Of a DNA stretch of 64,000 bases, positions 44,103-57,027 are shown piece after piece. Position 1 is the stretch's first letter; each line of letters starts with the position of its first letter. The position numbers and the translations under genes are program-made. This DNA is from Epiperipatus broadwayi (lineage: Eukaryota > Onychophora > Udeonychophora > Euonychophora > Peripatidae). Below the pieces are notes generated by a model that saw nothing but the letters and a program-made list of their open reading frames with translations, did not search any database and was not told where the DNA came from. The stretch covers positions 7,080,972 through 7,144,971 of the forward strand of contig JAQFVV010006199.1 of NCBI GenBank assembly GCA_028023455.1. Reading direction: 5' to 3'.

Positions 44103-46696
44103 TTTTAAATAATGTATTTATATGAAAACTGCTACTTCCAAAATATATATTATGAAGTTGGGTATACTAGATGTAAACTATTGAAATGTTTAAAAAGGTA
44201 TCCAAATTTTTTAAATGATTTAGATTTTGCAACATTTGTAATATAATTGTTAATTTCATACATTTGGGGGAAATGTCTTTTGGGATTAACAATGAGAGAT
44301 CAAAATTAAAAGGAAGGAAAAAATAAATACCACTGAAAGAATTAAATATCGGAAGTGAAACTTGATTGGATATGCCATTAGAAGAGATGGACAATTGAAA
44401 TCTTAATTGGATTCCAAAAAAATTGATAAATTTTATAGATAAAGAAAAAATTAATGGATTAAAATATCTCTTTTTCAAAAGTCTTAATGGAATATCATTG
44501 ATCAAGGATTATTTCAAGTGTATCTGAAATAATAGCAGACGAATGTGCAGCAAAATCATACAAAGTGAACTAAAACTCAACAAGTCTAAAATAATGAAAA
44601 TAATATTAGATTTCATTTTACTTTTGCAAAAGTGATTAATATCTATTTCACATGTGTGATAGACTATCCTCACACTCCACCAATATATGAATATAGTGCA
44701 TATATCTTTGAGCTTCCATTTGCTCACATTATGCACACATAATAATATAACTTTTCAGATGATGTCTTAACATTTCAGTTTTAACCCTTCCACCACTGAT
44801 TATATCATTCGCCGCAGGAGGTAAAAATCAAAGCTTTTAATTGGCCAATCAGTTCTTACAAAAAAAATATTACTTTTACATAAATTATTTTTTTTCTATT
44901 GATAAAAATACAGTGTGCACACAAAAGAAATACCTTCAATCATGGTTTTATTTTTTTTAGTCCATCCCAATTATAATTTCCAGTTTTTCCACTTTGGTTT
45001 TCTTCTTGAAAGATTCTACACATGAACATGATTAATTTGACCCTTTTCTGGTGCACAGTACTTTATTTCCAAGTTAACAACAGCAAAAGTTTATCAATTT
45101 TTTAAAATAAATTTATGAGGTGAGACTAACAGAGACTGATGCTCTTCATTGAAGACAAGGATGCAGATTACTTTAAGGGAGTAACTTCTCTACATTTTTA
45201 TTCCAGTGAAGGTAGGTTACATTGATGAAGATGGTGTCTAACTTTTAGATGAATGTAGCACATGGTTTTCATTTATGAACCATTACATAGTATGCTAAAA
45301 TCTTGATTAAAACTTGCAATTCTTTACAACAGCTTGGTTAATATTCCTGCTATATTATGCAACAGATTGATAAAGACATGCTTCTTTCTTTATCAGCTAG
45401 ATTAAGACTTGACTGCTCTCTCTTTAACAGCTATGTTAGGAAAAATTCTTATTAGTCACTTGGCTCTTCTGACTTATTCACACCATTATTTTTAATAGAA
45501 CAATCTTGAATACAAGCCAATCATAATCTGTCTCTCACCTGATAATTTTATAACAACCACTTAGATAAATTCTTACAAATACAATTGTTCAGCTATTTCC
45601 ATCCTTAATTATAGATATTGAAAAACAAGTCAAGAAAAATTAACATCATAAAATTTATGGCATTTCTTTTCAATTAAATTTTTTTTTTTTGCAAAAAGAA
45701 AATGTAACCAGTTAATTGTACTGATTTGATTTATTTATTTTTTTTGCATTGAAAAGAGAAAATAAAAAAATTCAGATTAATTAAAAATAAAATTTGCCAA
45801 AGTATTAAAATCTTTTTTTTCTTTTTAAAAATACTATTAAAAATAACATAGTTTCAATTAAAACTACTGATTAATTATTACTGAAGAGAGAGAATTAAAA
45901 AAATAACTTGTTTACATTATTTTATAAATTTCTCTTTTACAATCATTTATAACTCATTGAAATATTCACATATTAAAAGCATTTAACAAATTAAATGTTT
46001 GAGAACTTTTATACTATTTTATTGGGACTTAAAATATTTAGTTAAATGAAAATCCATTATTATAAAAAATATGCAGGGAAAATTAAATATTATTTTTCTC
46101 ATTAATTAAATAACCCTATACTTAAACTTGAGGAACATGCTGTCAACTATAATTATTTTTAATGCAACTGTATAGACATTATCATGAATAATTTTTTATC
46201 TATATACATTTAAAATTTTTCAGTGATGGACTAAATTTTTTTTTCATTAAAAATAACCCAATATATTTAAAGTGAGAAACTACATACATACATAAAATGT
46301 TACTAATATATGCTTCAAATGATTGTATAACTCAGATATATTATTGGAAGGTAAGTTGCAGAATTGAATTTCCCTATTAACTATTCTATATCAGCCTGGA
46401 TTATCAAATTGTGAAAGATTTTCTAATCATCAGCATGATTAACATTTAAATATTAATAACTAAAAAAAAACATTTATGATAGCTTATTCAATGTGCTGCT
46501 GACTTATATCTGGCCACTTTCACTAATTATAATATTTCATTATCATGTGTATTTAGAAAATTTATAGTAGCAATTTTAAATTGGTTGAATGATTTTTTTT
46601 TTAAAAATGTTTTTCCGAACTAAAATTTTGCATTGAAATATATATATATAATATGTGTAGTTAAAAGTAAAGCTTGTGAAAATTGTCAATAGATAA
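44103..46696. other. AT-rich intergenic DNA
   Basis: No gene or recognised element. The open stretches on the minus strand at 44167-44736 have low-complexity composition and no known motif. Confidence 0.4.
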
Positions 46697-47026
46697 AAAC
46701 AATGAGGATTGTCAATTCCTCAACAAGCTTTGTGATAAATGCTTAGCCAGAGCCAGCATTTAAAATATCTCCATCAGGAACCCTCCCCCCCCCAAAACCC
46801 TGACCATGGTTTTGTGCTTTGGCACTCCTCAGAGAGGTGCCAGGGTAGGTTCAGACACTAGATCTAAAAATACCTCCCCTATCCTGGCACCTCTCAGGAG
46901 TCCCAAAGCACAAAACCATGGTCAGGGGTTTGTGAGGGGGGTTCCTGACAGAGATATTTTAAATGCTGGCTCTGCCTAAGCATTTATCACAAAGCTTATT
47001 TGAGGAATTGGCAATCCTCATTGTTT
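46697..47026. repeat. Large foldback, 330 bp
   Basis: Left arm 46697-46850 and right arm about 46872-47026 are near-perfect reverse complements centred at about 46861. They are much richer in GC than the surroundings (for example gaccatggttttgtgctttg with its complement at about 46902-46921). The inner loop is about 20 bases. A C run (46786-46794) faces a G run (46936-46941) across the hairpin. No coding capacity. It may be a foldback/MITE-type element; transcribed, it would form a long hairpin RNA. Confidence 0.75.
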
Positions 47027-49035
47027 ATAACTTAAAAGCTTAAGAGAATATGATCATGTGATCTATGATATTTTGACTATTTTGTCAATAGGTGGTTAAT
47101 AATTTTAAAATCGAGCATCTTCATGTGAAAAAGTTGAATAATTAAAAAAATCCCAAGTTCATCTGCACTCAAATGCTAGGCTGTAGACAAGCTTGATGGC
47201 TGCTTTTCTACTACAATTTGAATTAATAGTATGACTTTTTGTAATGTTTTTTTTTTAATTAGCTTAACCCTCATATTGAACCACTGCAAAATATCCCTGT
47301 CAATTTAATCATAATTTTGAATGACTGATATATCTAAAAGGTACTGATAATTATAGCATAACCTAGTTATCACACCCACAGAAGATCCTGAAATCTATTC
47401 AGTTATATATTATGTTGATAATATATATATATTTCTAGGCAATGAACTTTCACAATATCATTTTTCAGGGGAATAAAGAAAATAAATAATAGGTATGTAA
47501 AAATGATTAAAAAAATTAATTAAAAATTATAGATACAAAACAATTTAATGATTATTAACTTATATTGTCCAAATAAAAAATAATTCACAATTTTACATAT
47601 AAAACAGACATTAGAATTTGAAACATTTTCAATATTTGCAAAATATGCTTATATAAATATTAATAAAATATAGTGCATGTGTTAATTAAATATGATTATT
47701 ACATATGTTTTAAAAATTGTAAGTTAATATTAATTATGTATAATCATTAGATTTTTTTAAAATAAATAATGTATCTAATCATTAATTTATAATTAATAGT
47801 TAATTAATCAAATTGACATTTATTTGCTTATGACAAATATTAGTATTTCAATTAACTCTGAAAGTATTAAGATTTTTAATACAAAGTTGCAGACAAAATC
47901 AAAATTTCTCTTTTAAACTTTAAAATAAAAATTAGTCTATATATCTTCGAATTATGAGAATTAAAAGAGAGAAGACTTGATGATGATGATTGTTGTTGTT
48001 ATTAATAATAAAATAAAAATGCTGATTTTTTTTTTAAAGTAATCTTGAAGAAAAATATTGCTTCTGAATAGTGATTTGTTAATGCCAAAAAAAATACAGT
48101 TCCAAAAATGATGAATGTATAGATTTATAACACAATTTTTTATGGCTCTGAATTCATAACCAAAGAAATGATGGATACAGAAAAATGTTAGATGTATATT
48201 TGATATATATGCTCATCCAAAATTCTTTAAATTAATATAAACAAAATAAACGTTTAAAAGGAATATAATTTCCTGCCTATTGGGCATTTATTTCCATTTA
48301 CTATTTTGATTATTTTTTTTAAAATGTTAAGATTCTTTAAATAATATTTTTATAAATAATCCCTAACCTAAGTTTTAAAAAGGTCATTATTTAATTAAAA
48401 CATAATAGCTAGATATATCTAATAATATTGTTATGTAATTTTAAATCTTTAGAAATGATATTAGATCTTAACTGGCTTTAGACTTCTGAGTGGTCTAATT
48501 ATTAAGAGATAAAATATTTAATGATTTTTAAAATGTTGATATGTTAATAGTATTTTTGCAACAGTTCATTAAAAATCCTATAAGTAAGTAATGATAAAAC
48601 AATTTAAATATTCACTTCCAAGCAAGGTCTCTCTAATAGATTCTCATAGAGAAATAATAAAGAAGACAGTATTAATCAGGCTTGGCAAATAGCCAGAGTT
48701 TGAGTACTTTTCCAATTTTTATTTTACTCTAGCTACAAATAATTAGTTGACAGTTTTGACTGGATACTAAAGCTGGGAAAAAAACTTCCAAATTTATTCA
48801 ACCCAAATAATAAGCATTGTAAAAAGATGTGCTGCTGTTAGATTATGAGACCCTTTTTTACCAAAAAATTGTTCAATTATATATATTTTTAAGATAATAG
48901 TCTAACTTTTTTAGCTTGAGGTTTAGAGTATTCATACATAATTCAAATGCATATGTTGCCTGTTCACATTTTGAGAAGAGTTTGAAAAGGCTTGACAGCT
49001 TGTAAAGATATGTTAGATTGTTATTAAAACAAGCA
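47027..49035. other. AT-rich intergenic DNA
   Basis: No gene or recognised element seen; extremely AT-rich with a TA run at about 47419-47431. Confidence 0.45.
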
Positions 49036-49039
49036 AAAC

Positions 49040-49225
49040 TCTGTACATAATGCCACTCACTGTAAGCCAGAGTAATCACTGGATTCCAGAAGGCTTGTGC
49101 ATAAAATCCTCATCTAGTGCCTACTCATCCAATATCCCCAGACTAGTTTCTGGCTTGTGGCCTTCGTCAGTGAGGAGCCTTGAATCTGAGAGCCCTGCAC
49201 CTAGATCTTAGGATCTAATGCAACC
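49040..49225 (-). repeat. Hammerhead-family repeat, minus copy with best-preserved core of its family
   Basis: Read on the minus strand from about 49225: the 5' flank (ggttgcattagatcctaag), then the ribozyme at 49179-49131, then the 3' part down to the gagttttg segment near 49040. It joins the plus copy beginning at 49226 in head-to-head orientation; the junction falls just outside stem II of the plus copy's ribozyme. Confidence 0.7.
49131..49179 (-). ncRNA. Hammerhead-like ribozyme of the second family
   Basis: On the minus strand: CCTCA (stem I), CTGACGA (49170-49164; C3-U4-G5-A6-N7-G8-A9 all fit), a stem II of GGC/GCC around CACAA but with an A-A mismatch at the 10.1/11.1 position, GAA, palindromic stem III ACTAGT, cleavage-site C17, and TGGGG closing stem I with CCTCA. 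All catalytic residues are present and stem III is again a loop-less palindrome. Because the closing pair of stem II is lost, activity is doubtful. Confidence 0.6.
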
Positions 49226-49862
49226 ATCCACAAGCCAGAAACTAATCTGGGGATATTGGATGAGTAAGCACTAGATGGAGATTTTATGCACAAGCCTTTT
49301 GGCATCCATTGATTACTCTGGCTTGTAGTGAGTGATGATATGTGTAGAGAGTTTTGCCTGTTTTAATAACAGTTATAAGCAAGCATAGGAAATGGTGATC
49401 ATGTAATGTTTATTGGCTTAAAACCAATCCTGCCTAATAGGATGGTAGTGTTGTGGTTATAAAAGTACAAAAGTCACCAAAATGTATGGGTACTGAACTG
49501 AGTTCAGACCTATATGATTATAAGCTAATGAGCTTGGGTTGAAAATATTATGGTGTTTTCAATTTAAAACTCATAGTTTTGTACTTAAGTAGAGATAAAA
49601 GATGGCTGCTGGAGGGTTACATTAGATCCTAAGAACTAGGTGCAGTGCTCTTAGATCCAAAGCTCCTCCCTGACAAAGGCCACAAGCTGGAAACTAGTCT
49701 GGGGATATTGGATGAGTAGGCACTAGATGGGGATTTTATGAACAAGCCTTCTGGCATCCATTGATTACTCTGGTTTGCAGTGAGTGGCAATAAGTATAGA
49801 GAGTTTTGCCTGTTTTAATAAGTTATATGCAAGCATAGGAAATGGTGATCATGTAATGTTTA
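49226..49862 (+). mobile_element. Hammerhead-family retrozyme-like element, two direct copies 452 bp apart
   Basis: The first copy starts inside the ribozyme (ccacaagccagaaactaatc, 49228-49247) and runs to gtaatgttta at about 49412. The second ribozyme lies at 49664-49710 and its downstream part ends with the same gatcatgtaatgttta at 49847-49862. The distance between GAAA motifs (49238 and 49690) is 452 bp. The second core reads CTGACAA, so G8 is lost and it should be inactive. The unique spacer holds the block gaactgagttcagacctata (49497-49516), shared with the element at 769-1421. No open reading frame. The layout is the same as in the first family. Confidence 0.65.
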
Positions 49863-52800
49863 TGTTAGATTATTATAATGTCACTGAATTCTTATATTAT
49901 TGTTTCCAAATTACAAATTTCTTAAAACACAAATAATAGTAGTTTGAATTATTAATACTGAAAGTTAATTGCAATGATAGGAGACAGAAATGAATCATTG
50001 TTACAATGAATTAGAATAATTTTTTTTTAAAAAAAGTTTAATAATATATATGTGTGCATTTATAAAGAAATCAAGCAAAAAAAGTTTGAACTTAAAGCTA
50101 TCTAACATAAATGTGTGTATGAGCTTGTAATAATCAGATTATTAAAACATACTAAAATTGCAATACATAAAATATTTTTCATTTTGTGTTTTTTGTAACA
50201 ATGATTTCATAAATATGCATTAATATTGAGCAATAGGTGCTAATCAACACATATTTTTTTAAACCTTTGAAATGTTAATTCTTTGACTTAAACAGCAAGA
50301 TAATAAATGAAAACTATTCTATGAAGAATAATGTAATCTGATGCCTCCTAAAACCCATTTATCATAGAAATCTGAATTGATACTTCAGGTAATTGCCAAT
50401 ATCTTTAATCATTGCTTACATTGTGGTCTCTGCAGTTAGAAGAGGGATGTCTCTAGAGCCAATTGATATAAATTTTGAAATCAGTGTATATTTTGTGGTT
50501 TTAAGCACTAGTAGATTTTTACTTGGTCTTTAGTTTATAATTATTATATACTAATTATTTATTGCTGTTACTATTTTGATTTCACATGAATATAAACATG
50601 CATGATTAATCATCATTTAATAGATTATTAAGTGTTTTATGTGTAAAATTTACTATTTTATATTTTACATCTAGCACTTTAATTTCTTAATTATTACATA
50701 ACCTGCAATCTATATTAAAACTATAGGGACATGGAGCAAATGAAACAAATTCAGAAGAGGTTACTATTGTTTAATGAGTACCTATTGTTATAAATACATT
50801 CATTAGACAAAAAAGTTCTAGGTATTACAAATGAACTGTAGTACTTTATATGTAATATTCTTATAATCGGTGCTCAATAATAGAATTAGATTTTATGGTC
50901 TGGTTATATCACAGTTCGATTTAAAACTTAATCAACTTAGAAAAAAATATTTATATACCTAGGATAATGTATAGTGTGTGGTTCAAATGTTAAGAAAATA
51001 TTAGATATATCTATGTTACATTTAATAATAAGGTGGAAAGTTTATATTCTATATAAATCAAATTTTATACTGTTCTTCAAATGTTAGTTGTGGGAAAGTG
51101 CCTCAAGTTAATGAAAAGTGTTGGTGAAGAATTTTTTTTTTTTTTCTAACCTTACCAATAGCAGCTCAATAACATTTCATCAAATGAATGGAAAGGAAGT
51201 TGTCAAAGATGGGTAACTTATTTCTCAATATATAATTACACATGTTGTGTTAAGTCTTAGATGATTACAGTATTTCAGAAAACAATATTTCCAGCAAAAA
51301 ATGGACTTCATCTCTAAGTATAGTTTTTTTTTTATTACCTATAACATTTTCTTCTTCAAGAAAAAGAAATATTACATTCTGACGTAGTATTAGATATAAA
51401 TTTTATTGCAGTTAATTCTAATCGCTAACATTCTATCACGTGATGTTTGATCTTATTTTTTTTACTTGAAAGAAATTTGCTTCAATCATGCAGTAAAGAG
51501 AAAACATCTGCAAATATTTGCTCTGATATTTTTACTTTTATTGTGATCTAAAAATAGATATGATCTTTTCTGCCATGTTAAAATTAATTTAAAATTTAAT
51601 AATTCAATGATTTTGTAATCAAGTTTGACATTATGAAAGAGTTGATTAAAAGTGAAAAAATATCTTGAGAAGAAAAAAAATACTTTTCCTTTTTTCGTAT
51701 AGTTAGTTAATTTAAAGTCATGATTGATTCGTTCTCATTAGTCTTCGAACTGATATTAAGAAAAAACATCAAATAAAAGCATTCCACCAGAATCGTTCTT
51801 TTCATTAGAAAATATTTCAGTTTTATATAGAATAAATAAATGATTTAAAATTTTCAAGTAAATTGACTTATGTGTATCTGATGAGTAATTCTCAAGCAAT
51901 GATATGTGCGTATGTTTATGCAAATTAATGTTTTATAAAAGCTTTAATCTGGATGGAAATTAGATTTTTTTAAGGTAGATAATGCTACCCATAACTATTC
52001 ACCGTATACACATAACTATTCACTATTGGGTATCTGGCAGTAAGGAATAAAAATTCTCTCTAATCTGGCCTGATCAGATGGGTATTGCCAAACTGAGTAA
52101 AAAACAAATGTGAATATGAAACGATCCATCCTTCACTACTTGTCAAAGAGGTTTCATACACATACACCTATGATCATTGATTCTACCATGTACTTAACAT
52201 TTATTTCTATATTAATTTGTATTTATAGTTTAAGAAGTTAAATTCTCTGACTGAGGCAGATTGAAGCATCTAAGCAATAAGTTATGTTCTCATAGTATTA
52301 ACACACAACTATCAGTTGCAGCTTGTTGGCCATTCTTGACAAAATTTATTCTCAAATTTCAATATTTAGAGATACATCATAAACTTTAATAAATCCTTCA
52401 TCATTAAAATTCCAAAAATAAATATACAATCTTGATTCATAATTAAATTGTTAATATGAATTATGCCATGCAAATAAAATTAGCATTATATATTAATTTG
52501 TATACCTAAAATTATATTACACAAACAATTCATGCCTAAACTTTCCAGCCAAAAAAATCTCAACAACCTTTGCCAAAGCAACATTATATGTACACAGAAA
52601 GTAGTAATCAATTTCTACCAATGTATAAAATATTATCTAGACTACATATGGCAAGATAAATAACAAAGCAATAATCAGCCAAGAAGCTACAAAAACTTCA
52701 TTCACATTGCCTTAGATTAAATATTTTCAAGAAAGAAGTAAGAATTAATCATTTTATAATATTAACAATTAATTACTCTACATTAATATATATATAATAA

Positions 52801-53540
52801 ACTGAAAAATATATAAGACTATTATCATATATAAATTACTTCATATATTCAGCTTATCATGTCTAAGGGTCTCCAACTAAAAAATCTCATCAAATATTGT
52901 TAAGTCAACATAAGTATAAATCAAAAATGGTAATCACTTTTTATTTCCAATTAAGATGTTGAATAGATCATAACGCATACCAAGATTAATAACCATGTAA
53001 AATTATGAATCAGCTGAGAATGTATTATAACTTCATACAAACCACTAAGATTACATATTTTTATTGTAACAGTCATTAGGGAATCACCCCTGACACATGC
53101 ACTATATGAATTTATTACACTTGAGGAATAATCTCATTTTTAAAACACAAGATAAAGTCTTTGCAAAGATAAGTGGGTGGATAATGTAGTTTTTAGCATT
53201 TTTCACTTTACTTTCTTTGCATTAATGTAGATTAATTTGTTTTAAAAATTTTAAAACATTAATTAGCAATTTTCTCTTGGAATTAATTATGTCTAGGCCT
53301 ATTTGTATGAACTTCTAGTAATTTCTTGATTGATTTATAATTTTGCTTTATTATTTCTTTTAGTATGCATTATGGTCTATATAACATCTTAGATGTGGAT
53401 AGAAAGTAGTTACACTTTCTATTAAAAATGCTGCCTTTAGCTGGCAAGATTTTTGAGCTAGACTTTAGAAGTGAGGAGATGATTGTGAACTAATTTTTAT
53501 ATGGTAATTATCATAATTTTTGTCATTTTTTAATTTGATA
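49863..53540. other. AT-rich intergenic DNA
   Basis: No gene, RNA gene or recognised element that I can support. Confidence 0.45.
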
Positions 53541-54110
53541 CATCATCATCATCATTTTCCACCATTACCAATTCACTGCAAGTTAAAGATATCTTCAAGT
53601 TTAATCTAGATTCTTTGCCTCTCATATTACACTATCAAATTTTCTTATTTTATCTATTCATCTGACATGTAGTCACTTTCTGGGTCTTTACAATCTCTTG
53701 GGATCCAGTTTAAATTTTCAATCCTTTTTTTATTATCATCTCATCTAAAAATATATCCATATCAGCTTTATTCCAATGTCTTAATTCTTTTAATAGTATC
53801 AGTGATATTCTATAAGGCGAGTATTTTGTTTTTGATCCCTTTTTGTTATTCTCAATAGTCATCTTTCTACACTTCTTTGAGTAATTTAGAATCTGTGTGT
53901 TGTTCTTCTATTAAGTGTATAAATCTCAGATCTATAAATAAAAATTTATAAAATACATTTCTTAAAAACCTTTTTCAAATACATAAACATATTTCATTTT
54001 AATATTTATTTCTACCAAGCACACCACTTAAGTTTAATTCTATGATTGTCTGCTTTAATAATTTAATTAAGGTTTTTGTAGTTGCTCTCTTAATCAAGCA
54101 TTTTGCTTTT
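53541..54110 (-). pseudogene. Older 5'-truncated RTE-type LINE fragment
   Basis: It is a diverged copy of the 3' end of the neighbouring RTE element (54222 to about 54790), in the same orientation. Landmarks include tttctgggtctttacaatct (53678-53697), which matches 54356-54376, and the 3' terminus in a (CAT)n tract at 53541-53554, i.e. (ATG)n on the element strand. It carries stops in all frames. A further short scrap matching the GTCTTACC...CTTCTTGTTAC region lies at 54100-54140. Confidence 0.7.
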
Positions 54111-54173
54111 AATCTCTTCTTGTTACTACCAATACACTCAGATGTTTGTGTGTCTCATGGCATACAACACATA

Positions 54174-54176
<3 letters not shown>

Positions 54177-54219
<43 letters not shown>
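54177..54219. repeat. TA microsatellite at the RTE 3' end
   Basis: About 43 bp of alternating TA immediately follow the 3' end (minus-strand sense) of the RTE element. Simple repeats at the 3' end are usual for RTE-type LINEs. Confidence 0.9.
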
Positions 54220-54221
<2 letters not shown>

Positions 54222-54755
54222 TCAACCATTATCAATCCACTGCAGGATGAAGGTCTCTCCAAGTTTAATCCATCTTCTCCTATCTTTAGCTTCTCTTCTC
54301 CACAACACCCCTGCACATTTTCTTATTTCATCCATCCATCTCACATGTGGTCTCTTTCTGGGTCTTTTACAATCTCTTGGAATCCAGTTTAAAATTTCAA
54401 TTGTCCATCTATTATCATCTCTTCTAGCAATATGTCCAGCCCAACTCCATTTCAATCTTTTAATTTTTTCAATAAGGTCAGTAACATCTGTTTGTTGTCT
54501 TACCCACACATTGCATTTTCGATCTCTTCTTGTTACTCCCAACATACATCTCTCCATACTCCTTTGAGTGGTCTGAAGTCTCTGTATTGCTCTTCTATTA
54601 AGTGTCCAAGTCTCAGATCCATAAGTAAGAACTGGTAAAACACATTTGTTAAAAACCATTCTTTTCAAACACATAGGCATATTTCCTTTTAGTATCAAGT
54701 TATTTCTACCAAAAGTACTCCAACCAAGTTTAATTATATGATTAATTTCCTCCAT
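54222..54755 (-). pseudogene. RTE C-terminal region (after the RT core)
   Basis: 177 codons continuing the RT ORF past the TAG at 54795. It includes YGSETWTLNRRAIQRLQTTQ, RLKWSWAGHIARRDDNRWT and RPRKRPHVRWMDEIRKCAG, a tryptophan-rich C-terminus typical of RTE proteins (WAGHxAR...RW...RW.D). It ends in TGA at 54224-54222. Only the upstream TAG separates it from the RT. Confidence 0.88.
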
Positions 54756-54794
54756 TATGTTTCCATCTGTATTAATAATCTGACCAAGGTATTT

Positions 54795-56492
54795 CTAACT
54801 GTTAACTTCTTCTAATTCTTCATAATCAATCTTTATTTTTATATTTTGAGCAAATCGATTAAACATTACTTTAGTCTTTTTAACATTTATCTTTAGTCCT
54901 ACTTTCCTACTTTCATCTGCTAACTCCTGCAACATTTCCTGCAGCTCTGAAGCATTATTTGCAAAAACAACTACATCATCTGCGAAATCTAAATGACTTA
55001 AATACTCTCCATTTATTTTCACTCCTTTAGTTTCCCATTTTAATCCACAAAATACTTCTTGCAGCACTGCTGTAAAACGTTTTGGAGATATGGAGTCACC
55101 TTGTCTTACACCTTTCTCAATGTTGATTTTTCCAGTATCATTATGTAATCTAATTGTTGCTGTTGCATTTTTATAAATATTCTTTAAAATATGACAATAT
55201 CCTGGATCTATACCTTGATGATCCAATGCTTTAATCACTGAAGAAATGTGTATAGAATCGAATGCCTTTTCATAATCTACAAATCCAAAGCATAATGACA
55301 ACTCATATTTGTTTGTCCTTTCTATGACTTCTCTCAATACCTGGATATGATCTATTGTACTAAAACCACTTTTAAATCCAGCTTGTTCTCTTGGTTGGTG
55401 GAAATCCAAAGTTCTATGTAGACAAGTTGTAATTATCTTGGTAAAAATTTTATATAAAACTGATAAAAGGCTGATAGGTCTGTAATTTCTAATATCTTCT
55501 TTATCACCTTTTTTAAATATTAATAATATTACTGCATTCTTCCAATCTTCCGGTACATCTTTATCATTTAGACATTTGGTATATAACTTTGCTAAAATTA
55601 TTTCTATTTCTTCACCTGCTTCTTTTAATATATCAATTATAATTCCATCATTTCCTGGAGCCTTTCCTTTTTTCATACATTTAATTGCATGTCTCACTTC
55701 TTCATTTAAAATTCTGGGCAATTCGGAAGATGTAATAGATATAGGAGGTACTTGTTCTTTATTACTATATAATTCTTGATAAAAATCTTCTACCAATTTC
55801 ATGATGTCATCTCTCTTTTTAGTAATAATTCCACCTTTTTTTCTTATTGCAGATATAAATTTCCTACCAATACCAAAATGTTGTTTAACATTCTTGAGAT
55901 TTTTATTTTCTTCTACAGCTTTCCTTGCTATTTCACAGTTGTACTTTCTTATATCATTTTCAACTCTTTTCCGTACCATTTTACAAAATTCGAGATATTC
56001 AATTCTTTTTAATACATCATTTTTATATATCTTCATATTCCTTCTTTTCTTCATAAATTCTCTAGTCTCATTAAAAAATTTATTAGTCAATTGCTGCTTT
56101 TTTCTACCAGCTATCTTTGTTGCAGTTTTTAAAAGTGTATCAGTTATTTTCATATTAATTTCATTCAAATCTGAATCATGTTCAAAATCTCCTAACACTT
56201 GAAATCTATTTGTAAGTTCTAATTTAAATTCATTAGAATGTTTCTGAAGATTAGGAATATCAACTGTAAATATTGTTTTCCTTAATAATTTTTGTCTCTC
56301 TAGTTTTACATTAACACGTATCTTACACCTTACTAATCGATGATCACTTCCTGTGTTAAATTTATTAAGAACATTACAATCTTGAAATATGTATTTTCTG
56401 TTAGTCAAAATATAATCCAATTCTGTTGTACCTTCATTTGGATGCTTCCATGTCCATTTCCTTTTAACATTTTTCTCAAAAAATGAATTCAT
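54795..56492 (-). pseudogene. RTE reverse transcriptase (with the end of the endonuclease)
   Basis: 565 codons. The start carries the last endonuclease motif, SDHRLV. RT motifs in order: PEDWKNAVILLIFKKGDKED and NYRPISLLSVLYKIF (motifs 1-2), FGFVDYEKAFDSI (motif A, catalytic Asp), GVRQGDSISPKRF (motif B), LDFADDVVVFA (motif C, FADD). It copies element RNA into DNA at the nicked target. The catalytic residues look intact, but the TAG at 54797-54795 truncates the C-terminus and the TAG at 56522 separates it from most of the endonuclease. Confidence 0.9.
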
Positions 56493-56519
56493 AATATAAA
56501 GTTTTTCTTTTTCTGCAAA

Positions 56520-57027
56520 CTACACAAGTCTATGTCCTCTCTCATTTCTATTACCATATCCAAAATTACCTACAGCAATTTCATCTTTCATTTGTCTACC
56601 AATTCTAGCATTAAAGTCTCCCATAACAATTTTAAAATGTTGTTTACTCTCATCAAAAGCCTTTTGAACATCCATATAAAAATCTTCTACTACTTCATCA
56701 CTATGAGAACTTGTTGGGGCATAAACCTGAATTATCTGCATTTGGTATCTGCTATTAAGTTGTATAACTAATCTTGCCACTCTGTCTGATACACCCTCAA
56801 TCTCCACAATATTGTTCTTCCACTTTTTATTTATAATGAATCCTACTCCACTTGTATTTCCAATATGCGTGCCTTTATAATAGAGTATATGTCCACTTTT
56901 TAAATCAATTGTTTCTTCTCCTTTTCTTCTAACTTCACAAAGTCCAATAATGTCCCATTTAAGACAGTTCTTCTAATTCTTGCAATCTTCCTTCACTTGA
57001 AAGTGATCTGCAGTTATAAGTACCTAA
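56520..57027 (-). pseudogene. RTE apurinic-like endonuclease domain
   Basis: Starts near TYNCRSLSSEGRLQELEEL (about 57025-56965), then after a one-base insertion continues KWDIIGLCEVRRKGEE, GHILYYKGTHIGNTSGVGFI, MQIIQVYAPTSSHSDEVVED and VMGDFNARIG, ending at TAG 56522-56520. The E of LCEVRR and the D and N of GDFN are active-site residues of the APE fold. The open part (288 bp from 56807) has no ATG start of its own; it is simply the internal frame of the ORF. Confidence 0.85.

Noticed and set aside
44167-44736. Minus-strand frames of 75-112 codons as a host gene
   Set aside because: No known motif, AT-driven composition (I, L, F, S), and no exon signals; chance is the simpler explanation.
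54042-54392. 116-codon plus-strand frame
   Set aside because: It runs through the TA microsatellite and antisense to the RTE 3' end; no real protein.
55576-56771. Plus-strand open frames opposite the RTE element
   Set aside because: They are antisense to the clearly coding minus-strand endonuclease/RT frame and are phenylalanine/serine-rich as expected for such shadows.
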